Shown piece by piece: positions 45,497 to 56,500 of a stretch of DNA of 64,000 nt. Numbering within the stretch: position 1 is the first letter of the stretch; the number at the start of each line of letters is the position of its first letter. Position numbers and translations under genes: made by a program. Source of the DNA: Siphonodentalium dalli (taxonomy: Eukaryota > Mollusca > Scaphopoda > Gadilida > Siphonodentaliidae); assembly GCA_032622095.1 (NCBI GenBank), contig CP136069.1, forward strand, positions 128,629,123 to 128,693,122, written 5' to 3'. Below the pieces are notes generated by a model. It did not search any database and had not been told where the DNA came from. It saw only the letters and a program-made list of their open reading frames with translations.

Positions 45497-47040
45497 CAGG
45501 GGGGGGGGGGTCGGAAAAAATTTCCAGGCACGTGTGATGGGGTGGGTGGGTGTCTCTTGGGTCCAAAAAGCAGTTTTTTCCATATGCCAAATTTGTTTTC
45601 CATTCCTGCTATTGAGTCTTATTTTGATGTGTTTTGAACAGAAACGGGTCATATATAGTTAATAGTAATGCTATACTACATATAGAGGTTATCAGAAGTT
45701 GGATCAGTTGCACAATGGCCAACAATAACCCAAATTCAACTTGATAGAACTAGAAACTGAGCTATTGGGAAAATTAAATTTAATCAGGATTCCATCTACT
45801 GATACAACAAAATAAGAATAACTATTCATAACTCAGCTGAAAATAAGTAATAAAATGAAAGCACACTTGACCATATGTGACATGGAAATAAAGATATAAT
45901 AAATAATGGAATAAAATAGACTTTTGACAACGTAAAACATAAAATCTTAACAAATAAATTGAAGGCCAGCTGGGCCAGCTTGAACAATTTCACATTGTTT
46001 TCCATATTAATGTGGATCAGCTTGTAATGTTAATCACAGTAACGAAGATTTTATCGTCACTGCATATGATATCGTGAGCAAAAAAGAAGTGAAATTGATT
46101 GAGCTAACCATCCATATTATTCCCAATTATTACGAAGCCTATTACTTCAGGCAGTGGCTATACCAGCCTGCCATTACACGCTATAAGATGTTTCCTCAGT
46201 TCTGGTTTCTGAGATGCCACAAGAAGAGTCACGCATGTATATCATGGTTATGTTTGGTATTAGCATTATTCTTCAAACTGGGATGAACTGGGATGAACAG
46301 TTGTATTTCCACATGTTTTGATAAACAATTTGATTCCAGCAATACAGTAATGCCCCAATTAAACGACTCCATAACCACAGCAGAATAATGAGTAATTTTT
46401 CAGGATTTAGTTGGAAATATGGCTTGTTGTCATGACAACAAGCCATATTTCCGACTAAATCCTGAAAAATTACCTATTATTCTGCTGTGGTTATGGAGTC
46501 GATTAATTAGGGCATTACTGTATATCACATAGCAAATATCAAAATATCAAATAATCTGAAATTTGTTGTACCGGTACCATGTATTATGTAGAATACTCAA
46601 ATGTGATTATGTGACTAGATCATGTGACTATATATTATGAAAATGAATGTTAATAAAAACTTTGGCACTCTGCCTATATATCCCTTGAAATGTGATTATG
46701 TTGACACATTTCTTGATTAATGACACTTATATGATAAATTCAAATAGTATCGTTATCTCATTATGCACTGTTCTATTCAAATATCGCGCAATAAATTATG
46801 ATAATGCAGGATAATCAGCTATTTGGTTGCTCAATTGATAATTTTCTCAAATTTATGGGGGGGGGGGGGTGGGTGTCCAAAACTGACAGGAAAAAACTTC
46901 CTGAAACGGAAAAAAGGGTGGGTGTCCAAAATTGCCTGGAAAAAAGGCCGGAAACGGAAGAAATTGGGTGGGTGGGTCCCCCGAGGCCGGAAAAAATAAA
47001 AATGATCATACGTGCCTGGAAAGATTTTCCGACACCCCCT
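45497..47040. mobile_element. hAT-type element nested in the second foldback
   Basis: The ends CAGGGG...TCGGAAAA and TTTTCCGACACCCCCT are inverted (arms of about 40 bp including TTCCAGGCACGT). The flanking CATAATTC is exactly duplicated (45489-45496, 47041-47048), which is an 8-bp hAT-type duplication. Subterminal GGGTGGGTGTC repeats are present at both ends. The final G of the right end seems lost. There is no transposase. Confidence 0.75.
46345..46520. mobile_element. Mariner-type hairpin element nested in the hAT element
   Basis: Near-perfect inverted halves of about 85 bp start CAGTAATGCCC, and TA is duplicated at 46343-46344 and 46521-46522. The centre is CTTGTTGTCATGACAACAAG. Confidence 0.85.
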
Positions 47041-47405
47041 CATAATTCTGGTAATTTCATTGGTTAAAATAGTAAAAATTAATCAAGGTGCATCAGATAT
47101 GTTAGTATTCAATATATATATAAGACAGAATAGTCAATTGTGTTGATCCACCACAACTTATAGGCGGTTGCACGGCACGCTGGTGCAATATCTACAATTT
47201 TTCATATCTTGGCCGCCATTTTGGCAGCCATTTTGAGCCAAAGTGACAATTTTGGTACCATTGAGTTGGAATATCCATAAGCAATAGAATGCATCACTTA
47301 CATTGCACAGTCCTTCCAATTTCTTGATGAAATATGACTATAATCCCAATGGTGATTTGTGTGTGAAATGTTATACCGCGTTCTGTGAAATCGAATTTTG
47401 AATGA

Positions 47406-48064
47406 CCATTTTTTCAACATCAACATCAATGGTGACCACAGAGTACCGAAATAGCTCCAAAGTGATGTCCAGTGACTACTCTCAATATAATGATGCCAAA
47501 TTGCCGAATAACCGTAGTGAATTCTGGTCAAATTGTGAAAGAAATAAAGATTTAAAGAAAAAATACCATATTTTTTTTTCAATTTCGGCGGCCATTTTGG
47601 AATATTTTGGCGGCCATCTTGGTCGTTTCCTAACAAAATTAGCGTCATTAAATGGGCGAATATATGAGGAACAGCAGGAAATAAATTCCAATGCCATAGC
47701 GCAAACATTTGTTCTACAATCCGCGTATAACTAGAGATAGGTTAATAACGGAAATTCGGCGCCCCGATCCGGTTCCATTCCAAATTTTTACCAGTTCCAC
47801 TCATCAGAAAGGTGGAACTGGCTAGGGTGTAGTTGCCAACATACTAGGCAACATCTGTACCAAATTTGGTGCTTCTATCACAAAGTGAACGATTTGACCA
47901 TTTTCGTGCAGTTAGGCCCTCCACTATATAATTATGCTTATTGTCTATACTTAAAATAACCAACAAGAGGTGGTATCAGAGATGCTGTGTCTCGTTTTCG
48001 GTGGCTTACCGCCGGTGGCTACCGCCAATTGGTGTGCATCAGTATCGGTAGACTAATTAATAGG
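47406..48064. other. Unassigned stretch
   Basis: Frames at 47298-47708 (minus) and 47402-47734 (plus) overlap and show no domain. CGGCGGCCATTTTGG phrases are further decayed foldback-type sequence. Confidence 0.3.
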
Positions 48065-49575
48065 TAAAATCGAAAAATGACTAATTAAGGGCCATAACTC
48101 TATCAAATTTTATCAGGCCAGGCTGGTTTTCGAACTCGTCCGAAATATTCTTGGCAAGTACGTCTATCCAAATTTTAAACAAATTGGAGGACGTTTGTTG
48201 AAGTTATCGCGCTAACGAGCTAAAAATTCACGAAAAATGACTAATTAAGGGCCATAACTCTATCAAATTGTATTGGGCCAGGCTGGTTTTCGAACTCGTC
48301 CAGGATATTATTGGAAGACACTTATATACCAAATTTTAGTTGAATCGGATGACGTTTGTTGAAGTTATCGCGCTAACGAGCTCAAAATTCGTACAAAATG
48401 ACTACTTAAGGACCATAACTCTATCAAATTTTATCGGACCGGGCCGGTCTTCTAACTCGTCCGAGGTATTCTTGGGAGACACCTATATATCAAAATTTCA
48501 ATCAAATAGGATGATGTTTGTTAAATTATCGCGCTAACGAGCTGAAAATTTTTGAAAAAAATGACTAATTAAGGGCCATAACTCTATCAAATTTTATCGT
48601 ACCTGGCCGGTTTTCGAACTCGACCGAGATATTCTTGGGAGACACATATATACCAAATTTCAATCAAATCGGATAACGTTTGTTGAAGTTATCGCGCTAA
48701 CGAGCTGAAAATTCGTGAAAAATGACTAATTAAGGGCCATAACTCTATCAAATTTTATCGGACCAGGCCGGTTTTCGAACTCGTCCGAGATATTCTTGGG
48801 AGACACCTATATACCAAATTTCAATCAAATCGGATAACGTTTGTTGAAGTTATCGCGCTAACGAGCTGAAAATTCGTGAAAAATGACTGATTAAGGGCCA
48901 TAACTCTATCAAATTTTATCGGACCAGGCCGGATTTCGAACTCGTCCGAGATATTCTTGGGAGACACCTATATACCAAATTTCAATCAAATTGGATAACG
49001 TTTGTTGAAGTTATCGCGCTAACGAGCTGAAAATTCGTGAAAAATGACTAATTAAGGACCATAACTCTATCAAATTTTATCGGACCAGGCCGGTTTTCGA
49101 ACTCGTCCGAGATATTCTTGGGAGACACCTATATACCAAATTTCAATCAAATCGGATAACGTTTGTTGAAGTTATCGCGCTAACGAGCTGAAAATTCGTG
49201 AACAAATGACTAATTAAGGGCCATAACTCTATAAAAAATTTATCGGACCAGGCCGGTTTTCGAACTTGTCCGAGATATTCTTGGGAGACACCTATATCCC
49301 AAATTGCAATCGAATCAGATAACGTTTGTTGAAGTTGTTGCGCTAACGAGCCTAAAATCAGTGAAAAATGGCAAAGGGCCATAACTCTGTAATAAATGTG
49401 CGGACGAACCAGATTTTTTGTCTGCAGCTTACGTGCATGGATATGTACTCACACACCAAAATTTGTTTTAATCCGTCAATAAACGGTTGAGTTATAAGCA
49501 AAACAGGCCGCCCGCCCGCCCGTCCGCCGTCCCTCATCAAACTATAAGTCGAGTTTTGGAAAAAAACTCGACTAA
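48065..49575. repeat. Pearl-like tandem array, nine ~160-bp units
   Basis: GGCCATAACTCTATCAAATT recurs at about 48089, 48251, 48411, 48573, 48737, 48898, 49061, 49218 and 49378. Units are about 160 bp and middle units are almost identical. The array is followed by a GCCCGCCCGCCCGTCC microsatellite (49507-49532) and a terminal inverted pair AGTCGAGTTTT/AAAACTCGACT (49546-49571). This is the layout of molluscan pearl-type Helitron relatives. Confidence 0.8.
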
Positions 49576-49639
49576 TAAACGCAAATAAAAAAGACGGTCG
49601 TGAATATCAGGGGCCATTATTGAACGGCACAAAGTTATT

Positions 49640-49890
49640 TTATATGAAAAGAAATCAAATAAAATCAATATTAATTGATAGACGCGTTTCCGGACAGGGA
49701 TCTTCGAGTCATATTTATTATTTCATACCCAGGAAACTATATAAATCATGAAAACAACGGGTCGCGATCGATTCGGTCCAGGGCTGTTTCGTTCAAATAT
49801 TAGATTTGAATCGAAGACTCCTGTCCGGAAATGCTTCTATCGATTAATATTAATTTTATTTCGAATATTTTCTGGTCTAAAAAGGTGCGT
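49640..49890. mobile_element. Family E element
   Basis: AATCAATATTAATTGATAGA.GCGTTTCCGGACAGG at the left is matched inverted by CCTGTCCGGAAATGCTTCTATCGATTAATATTAATTTTA at the right. It is related to 25111-25449. Confidence 0.65.
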
Positions 49891-50129
49891 TTGTTCAGCT
49901 AACGAACAATGGTGGTTACTGTTAACAAAGACCAGAAATTATATTGTGCAATTTTGTCACAAATAAACGTTAATTATACTCATTATCGCTTATATCTGTG
50001 GAACAAAACAATACAAACAACCAATCTTTGACATTTGACATTCGTTGCGTAGCCGTAGGAACAGCCCAGTGCTCTATATCGCAATACGGTCTCATCCGAA
50101 TGGTCGGTTCTAAAAATAGTAACATAAAT

Positions 50130-50275
50130 GGGCCTGATTTAATATTCGAAATAAAATCAATATTAATTGATAGAAGCTTTTCCGGACATATGTCTTCAGT
50201 TCATATCTATTATTTTATACCCACGCAACTATTTAAAATTTGTTATTTAAAGAGATAATCCATCTGTAAGGGTAG
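50130..50275. mobile_element. Family E single end
   Basis: AAATAAAATCAATATTAATTGATAGAAGCTTTTCCGGACA continues to TATTATTTTATACCCACGCAACTAT, matching one arm of the family. No partner arm is nearby except that of 49640-49890. Confidence 0.55.
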
Positions 50276-50324
50276 TGTGTATGCCCCAACACCATATCCC
50301 ATTAGTTCTTCAATTTGATTAACA

Positions 50325-50660
50325 ATGAGCCGACGATACAGTTTACGAGTATTACCAACCAGCACTGACATCGACTATCCATGTGTCCAATGTACAAAGA
50401 ATGTCCGACCACGTCAACACGCCCTTTCCTGCGACAGATGCGGCCAGTGGCAGCACAGATTGTGTAACACCGGCGTTACACAGAACAGTTAATTTGACGC
50501 CATGAAGGGGCTGTCTTCAATCAACTTTGTGTGCAGCAGATGCCCGACACAATTGCTTCAGCATTTCTTCGTGAAAGAAGGCGACACCAAAAAAAGAAAT
50601 TTGTCAAGTGACACAATTCCTAATTTTAATATTCATTGTGACCTGACCTTTCCATGACTG
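50325..50660 (+). pseudogene. PHD-finger-like gene remnant with an in-frame stop
   Basis: An ATG at 50325 opens a frame through IDYPCVQCTKNVRPRQHAL, SCDRCGQWQHRLCNTG, an in-frame TAA at 50490-50492, then INFVCSRCPTQLL. The cysteine/histidine order C-x2-C ... C-x2-C-x4-H-x2-C ... C-x2-C is a complete PHD zinc finger, a domain that usually reads histone tails. In molluscs similar fingers occur in repeated, transposon-linked gene families. The stop lies between the sixth and seventh metal ligands, so the copy looks inactive. Its 3' part overlaps a short inverted-repeat element. Confidence 0.65.
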
Positions 50661-50764
50661 ACATAGTAGAAACAGCCAATCATCGCTCAGTGTTAGAATC
50701 GAGGGCCTCATTTTAATATTCATTATGACCTGACCTCGATTGTCACTTGACAAATTTCTTTTTT
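50589..50764. mobile_element. Short inverted-repeat element
   Basis: AAAAAGAAATTTGTCAAGTGACA at about 50591 is inverted as TGTCACTTGACAAATTTCTTTTTT ending at about 50764. Inner TTTTAATATTCATTGTGACCTGACC is directly repeated. Confidence 0.6.
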
Positions 50765-51222
50765 AAAGTTGGAATTATCGACAGATTTCTCCTCTATTAG
50801 AATTGTTTACTGACAATGTGTTGATTTGTATGAGTAAATAAATTATTAGCCGACAATAAATCACTAAGTTCCAGATATGTAGTTGATTGTTTGACCGATT
50901 TTTAATGATAGTAAACTGCATGGGTGGTGAATTTCGAGACACATGCCGACATTGCTGTCTGAGCCGGATCAAATCGAAAAAATACGCTCTCCGGAGAAAA
51001 TATTCGGTGGTTAAAATTTTAATAAATGCAACGTGTATGAATGTTTCTGATGGGAGTTTGTGGTATTTATTGAAAGATGAATTCTTTGCCGATCCATCCG
51101 TGTATATATCGTTATCATTACTGGGGTGAATGGGCTAAATTTGTGCGACTCCCGAGCGATGGTGAAACGTTGAATTTCTACAGTGCCCCTTGTCTATATA
51201 ATGTTCCATTAACGCGAAGAAG
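50765..51222. other. Unassigned stretch
   Basis: An 80-codon plus frame (50887-51129) contains no recognised domain. No repeat borders were seen. Confidence 0.3.
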
Positions 51223-51230
51223 GCGCGTAT

Positions 51231-52772
51231 CAGGCTTGGGGCAATTACTTGTGAATGTAATTAATTACAATTACTTCAATATTTTTTCAATTACAATTAC
51301 AATTCCCATTACATCTAATTCACAATGTAATTAATTACAATTACTTTGAAATGTAATTCAATTACAATTACAATTACATTTCAGTACAAAATTGAAGTAG
51401 GAACACTTTTTATTTATATGAACTTTATTTAATAACTAAACATAAATTTAATACAAGCAAGATAAAATACACGATGAAGCACACTTGGTACAGAGCAGCC
51501 AATGTATTTGGTCCATGATAGGTGTTCGTAGAACTGAGCGAATCATGATTTATAGCTGGTAATTCCAGCGTGTTGCATTGGCAACTTGTAGCCTGGGTTG
51601 ATCTTCTAGAAATTGGGATGATATTTGTGAACTTTGCTAACTATTTTTTCTAGGCTGTTGGTAACTTGCTGATGGTGCTTGTGTGACTTTGGATTCATAG
51701 ACATCTTGATGCTTTCGCTATAAAATGAAAATAATAAGAGTATTTCAGTAACACATACATGTATCCATCATTTAATTATTAAGGGAATAAGACCATCCCA
51801 GTAAGTCAGACACAAAGCCAGGCCATTGTAAAGGACAATGAGATAATCAACACTCTAATTAGAGTTATAAACATAATTAGCCTTTGTGGCCACCAGCTTA
51901 CTGGTGACACAATGCATCCAATAGACACTGCTAATTGGGGGATTAGTGAGGCAGCTATTTGTCCCCACATTGTCATTATGTTGCAAATTAGAAGGGACAA
52001 GACACAATGCATATACCAATACCACCATATGACTGAAGCAATATGTCAATGGAATTAAACAATACTAATACATAGAAATGGAAACTTACCTTCAAATGTG
52101 TCACAAAATTAGAGGTAACTTTTTTGGAACCGGAGATTGTAGTTTGGGAAAAGTTTGCACTTCGCTTTCATAGTACACGACCTGTCTTTCTGCAAATCAA
52201 AATGCTGCCAGATTGTTTTTGTAGACATGTTGATAGAATTTTTAGCAATGGTTGGTATGAATTTCTACCATAGCATATATACCATATCAGGTGGAGATAA
52301 TGAAACATGATCATAAGAGTGATCTATTATAGTGATCTATTGTCAATTATTTAAAGTTGGTTTCTCATTGTATTTATCAAAACAAACCTTCTACCTCAAA
52401 GGTTAACAAATGCTTAAGCAAACAAAGAGGTGTCAACAGAATTAACAATTGAGACACAGTGGATGAAAACTCAGTGTTGTGACAGCATAGTGATAGCCAG
52501 TCACCAGTCTTACACTTTGAAATTTGGAAAAAAAACATTATAGAAACCATTGGATGAATCATGAAAGAGAACTTTAAGAAGAAATAAGTACCGGTGATTT
52601 TGAAGTAATTGAAATTAGACCCAAATTACAATTACAATTACATCCTAACCAATTACAATTGCAATTACATGTAATTGAGAATAAACTCAATTACCAATTA
52701 CATGCAATTACTTGAAAAAATGTAATTAATTACAGTCAATTACAATTACAAATTACAATTACCCCATCCCTG
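51231..52772. mobile_element. hAT-type element with (AATTAC)n arms
   Basis: The ends CAGGCTTGGGGCAATTAC and AATTACCCCATCCCTG are flanked by exact 8-bp duplications GCGCGTAT (51223-51230, 52773-52780). About 140 bp at each end is composed of AATTAC/GTAATT repeats in inverted arrangement, likely subterminal binding sites. The interior has no transposase frame. Confidence 0.85.
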
Positions 52773-52984
52773 GCGCGTATATAGAGCGGCGTATATGGGC
52801 AGTGCAAAAGGGGAGGGGGGCGGACATCGGAGCGCGTTACAGGCCCCTGTGGTGTATACACATTACTATTGTTGCGAATAAAACGTTAATTACAAACATA
52901 AATCTCCATTGTCATCAAAAGACCGGTCCCAAATCAAAGGCAATTAACATGCCGTCCAATTAACACCCACACTACCTAATTACC

Positions 52985-53105
52985 CGAATTGAATAGGGGC
53001 CGAACAAGCCCGGCCGAACGAGCCCGGCCGAAAGAGCCCTGGACCGAAAAGTTCAAGACCGAAAGAGCCCTGGACCGAATCGACCCGCTCCCAAAACGCT
53101 CTTTT
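52985..53105. repeat. Short minisatellite of GGCCGAA.GAGCCC units
   Basis: About six units of 15-20 bp follow CCCGGCCGAACGAG/CCTGGACCGAAAGAG. It lies between two hAT elements. Confidence 0.6.
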
Positions 53106-53140
53106 AAAGACGCTTTCGGTCGCTAGTACTTAGCTGGCAT

Positions 53141-54277
53141 CAGGGATGTGGCTAGAGGGGGGGGGGTGTGGGGTGTCTCACCCCCCCCCCCCAACAGAGA
53201 GCTATATTTTCAATAGTTGGAAATTTCATACCTGCCACAACGAAATTTCACACCAACAATAGGTTGAAAATGTTCTTGTAGTTTGATTATAAAACAATTT
53301 ATTGGGGGGAATTTATTGTTTTTCGACCAATATTTGCATATGTTCCTATTTTTGGTCCAAAATTTTGACAGAAATGGACATCAGTTGGAAATTTTCCAAC
53401 CTTAGGGGGGGTGACAGGTTGGAAATTTCCAACACTTGGAAAGCTTGTGTCCTGGTCCCTCCCCCGTGGCCAGTCAAAAACTTCTAGTTAATTTAAGAAA
53501 ACAATATTGTCAAACAATTGGTCAACATTGTCATTGGAATTGTCATCAGTTGGAAATTTTCCAACCTAAGTGGGGGTGTAGGGTTTGAAATTTCCACAGT
53601 AGGAAGGCTTGAGGCTAGTCTAGATGTTAGGATTTTGCGATTTTCCTGTTCAGATTTCAAAATTTTCGCACACCGGGCCGAACCATGGTCTGCCCGGTGC
53701 GTCATTGTCCCATCCACATGGCCAATACAAAACTGCTAATTAGTTTAGCAAAACAATACTTTACTACATTTGGTCAAACTTGTAGACATAAATGGTCATC
53801 AGTTGAAGAATTTTCCAACCTGAGGGGGAGCATGAGGTTTGAAATTTCAAACACTAGGAAAGCTTCAGTTGAGGCCAGTCTATAGATGCTAGGATTTGCG
53901 ATTTTCTTGTATATAGTTTTCAAAATTTTCTCACACCGGGCCAAACAACCATGGTCGGCCTGGTGTTCCCTGGTCTGTTGTCGGTAGCTGTGTGCATTTG
54001 TCTGGAATTAGATCACTAGTTGTTTTTTTTTGGGGGGGGGGGCAATTTTCAGGTTAAAATATATTAATGTTCTCATACTGGGAAAATAGAAGCATGGCTT
54101 ATGAATATATAGGAAATTAGGCCTGAGCATGAGGTACAAGGGGGGGGGTGTGCAAATGGAATTATGCAAAAAGTTGTGTTGGTGTGATTCCGACTCAAGG
54201 GGGGTGTGCAGTTAGAAATTCCCAATGTGGACACCCCCCCCCCCCCCCCCAGCGGAGACCCTCTAGCCACATCCCTG
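53141..54277. mobile_element. hAT-type element with TTGGAAATTTCCAA repeats
   Basis: The ends CAGGGATGTGGCTAGAGGG and its exact inverse (19 bp) are flanked by 8-bp duplications GCTGGCAT (53133-53140, 54278-54285). Inside, CATCAGTTGGAAATTTTCCAACCT recurs at about 53380, 53546 and 53797. Long G or C runs lie near both ends. It is non-coding. Confidence 0.9.
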
Positions 54278-54383
54278 GCTGGCATTCTTCAGGAAGTATA
54301 CATTCCCGGACAATTACAACTTCTATAGTCATACACATTAACAAAATGTGAATTTGGTAATGTGTATATGACTATATTCATAT

Positions 54384-54654
54384 TCATATTTCCTCCACAT
54401 CAGCTTCAAAGAGGGCGTAATTAATCCGGCAAAATTTTACGTTGTCTGCGTTCTCGTCAATACTACGTATTCCGGGTACGTTGTTTATCCACTTGATAAC
54501 ATTGCAGCCCCGTGAGCCAAGCATTTTAACCGAGTCGTTTGTGTTTCCAATAAAAACAACTTGTGGTCTCTTCATTTGTGTTATTTGAACAAAAAATCCC
54601 ACCAAAGAGTTCAAAATGACATCCCAACAGCGGATGCAAACTTACATGGACCGA
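54384..54654 (-). CDS. Unassigned open frame
   Basis: A minus-strand frame, open from about 54650, reads DVILNSLVGFFVQITQ, KRPQVVFIGNTNDSVKML and NVKFCRINYALFEADVEEI before TGA. The strand-like VVFIGN segment looks protein-like and the frame is cleaner than its surroundings. I cannot name a family. No clear acceptor or start codon supports it, so it may be a relic. Confidence 0.3.
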
Positions 54655-54769
54655 CATCGCATACAGAAATTATTCGAAGTAATAATTAATCATTATTTAT
54701 GCAGTTAAATGACGATTTAAAACTAATAAAAGTTCCAAAACATGTCTCGACAAAGTTCATTAGAATTGA

Positions 54770-55766
54770 CAGGTCGGGCACAGGTGCCAAATGAGCTAAA
54801 TAGCTCATTTGAGCTCACATAGCTAAATCGAGCTAAATTTTTAATGTGATTTAAGTCCATTTCCTCAGTTCAACACATGCATCAAATTATCGCATTGCGA
54901 ATTTACATTCATTAGTTAGACCCCATGTCAAGCTTCTCAGAAACTCCTTCCGTACAACTACGTCTACAAGTAATTAAAACAGCAGTGGCGTGATCAAAGG
55001 CAATTTGATTAACACTTTTAGGAGAATGATTAAACTTCTTTTTGAACATACGAATTGTGTTTATAAAATTGCCGCTTCTTTCTGCATATTAATTTACCTG
55101 GAATATATTTCTGAAGGTTAAGGACACAAGGTTACAATGTCTTGTCCGACTGGATAAACCACGGGCATCGATTTACAATATATCGTTTGCCGAACGTACA
55201 CTGATCTGCCATTAAGAGAAGAAAAAATACGGAAGCGCGAGTGGTCAGTACATTCATATTTTACACATCATTTACTGTGTCTTCTATTGTGTTGATGTGG
55301 TAAAAGCGCGTGGCTTTCCGTATCTTCCAACCAGTGAAATTCAATTAAAATCATGCTTATAAACACATAGACGGAGCCTGTTTTGAGCAGCCAATCAGAA
55401 CGTTTGTTTCATTTTATCTTAGGATAAGCTTAGACACAGCGGAGCGAATCTGACACAGCACGATTTGCCGACTGAAATGTCAATTTAAAACTATTTTCTC
55501 TCACGAATTTTAATGAAAACATATGGATAAATCCTTAAGCAAATGTCACGTAAAAGATATCAAGACTGTTGTGAGTAGATGAGCACACGATGTATTTCTG
55601 AAGCTCAATACTAGGTTGGTCCAGTAGAAATAACTTCGCAATGCGATAATTTGATGCACGCGTTGAACTGAGGAAATGGACTTAAATCACATTAAAAATT
55701 TAGCTCAATTTAGCTATGTGAGCTCAAATGAGCTATTTAGCTCACTTGGCACCTGTGCCCGACCTG
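54770..55766. mobile_element. CAGG...CCTG element with 132-bp TIRs and 5-bp ATTGA duplication
   Basis: Positions 54770-54901 and 55635-55766 are inverted copies with about four mismatches, starting CAGGTCGGGCACAGGTG. ATTGA is duplicated exactly at 54765-54769 and 55767-55771. Within each arm AGCTAAATAGCTCA motifs repeat. The 733-bp interior has no recognised gene. A 5-bp duplication with CAGG ends does not fit the common superfamilies well. Confidence 0.85.
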
Positions 55767-56092
55767 ATTGATATATTATAAATTCATCGGAATGAACGTT
55801 TATCCTGTAAATTACGGGCAATGACCCAATCTGTCCAGGATTTTTCCCCCCCCCCATGGTAGGGCAGGTTGGGCACACATCAAAAATGTTCTACGTAGCT
55901 CGTTTTGTCTACTGACTACTGTAGCCCGATTGAGCTACGTTTTTAATGTGATTTAATCACTTCCATCAATTATCGCCGTACCACGAAAAAGGCGCATTTC
56001 GAATTTCGTTCATTAGTTGTGTACTACTATCACGTCTAAAAAGAAACAAAAAAACTCAACGACTCACCACGGCTTTTAACCCTTTGAACCCG

Positions 56093-56157
56093 AGCGGCCG
56101 GAAAACCGGCCGCTGCGTGAACCTCCAAATACCCCAGCGGCCGGTATACCGGCCGCT
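56093..56157. promoter_or_regulatory. Twin subterminal palindromes of the piggyBac-like element
   Basis: Position 56093-56114 (arms AGCGGCCGG/CCGGCCGCT around AAAA) and 56136-56157 (same arms around TATA) are two 22-bp palindromes with centres 43 bp apart. They are good candidates for transposase-binding sites. The right end has no matching pair. Confidence 0.6.
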
Positions 56158-56287
56158 GGACCGGCCATATATCGACCGCCACGTGTTTGTTGTTTACTTA
56201 CATCGTCGCGGTCGTCTGCTTCTCCAATAATTATGTTTTTCTTTGTGTCTTGTTGCTATTGTGTTTAAGCACACAACATCATGAATT

Positions 56288-56500
56288 ATGAAGCCTAAAA
56301 CATTTTCGGTAGACGAGGTGGTCCGGCAAATTTTGGAATCGGACGCGGAAGATTTCGATGATGATGACTACGCCATGTGTGAGTTAGAATGGGAGAACGA
56401 AAGCACAGTGACACTGGGAGATATTCAGACGTCAGTCGCTCCAGGAGTGGGTGACGTTGTTTCAAGTAGAGATACGACAAGATATCAATGTTTGGGGTAG
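56288..56500 (+). CDS. piggyBac-like transposase N-terminal fragment
   Basis: The 70-codon frame begins MKPKTFSVDEVVRQILESD and continues into an acidic stretch EDFDDDDY, as in N-termini of piggyBac-family transposases. The catalytic aspartate domain and C-terminal zinc finger are absent from the element. It probably represents an internally deleted copy and is not functional as a transposase. The alternative is an unrelated acidic frame; the location between piggyBac ends supports the call. Confidence 0.5.
   Translation: MKPKTFSVDEVVRQILESDAEDFDDDDYAMCELEWENESTVTLGDIQTSVAPGVGDVVSSRDTTRYQCLG

Larger units (their letters stand above)
41160..47405. mobile_element. Second, older foldback element (interrupted)
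   Basis: The left arm, about 41160-42400, matches the arm of 34851-39721 with many substitutions (TTTGGAACTGGTTGAGAATTTTGAC, GATTTTACAGAACGCGGTATAA). The right arm, about 45120-47405, is its inverted partner and ends inside the matching region. The minisatellite core occupies 42400-43140 and 43800-45110, with an unrelated stretch 43145-43800 between. A hAT element (45497-47040) splits the right arm. Outer ends are lost. Confidence 0.65.

Noticed and set aside
1652-49575. CRISPR array for the regular repeats
   Set aside because: Units are ~160 bp with no repeat/spacer distinction and the sequence is clearly eukaryotic.
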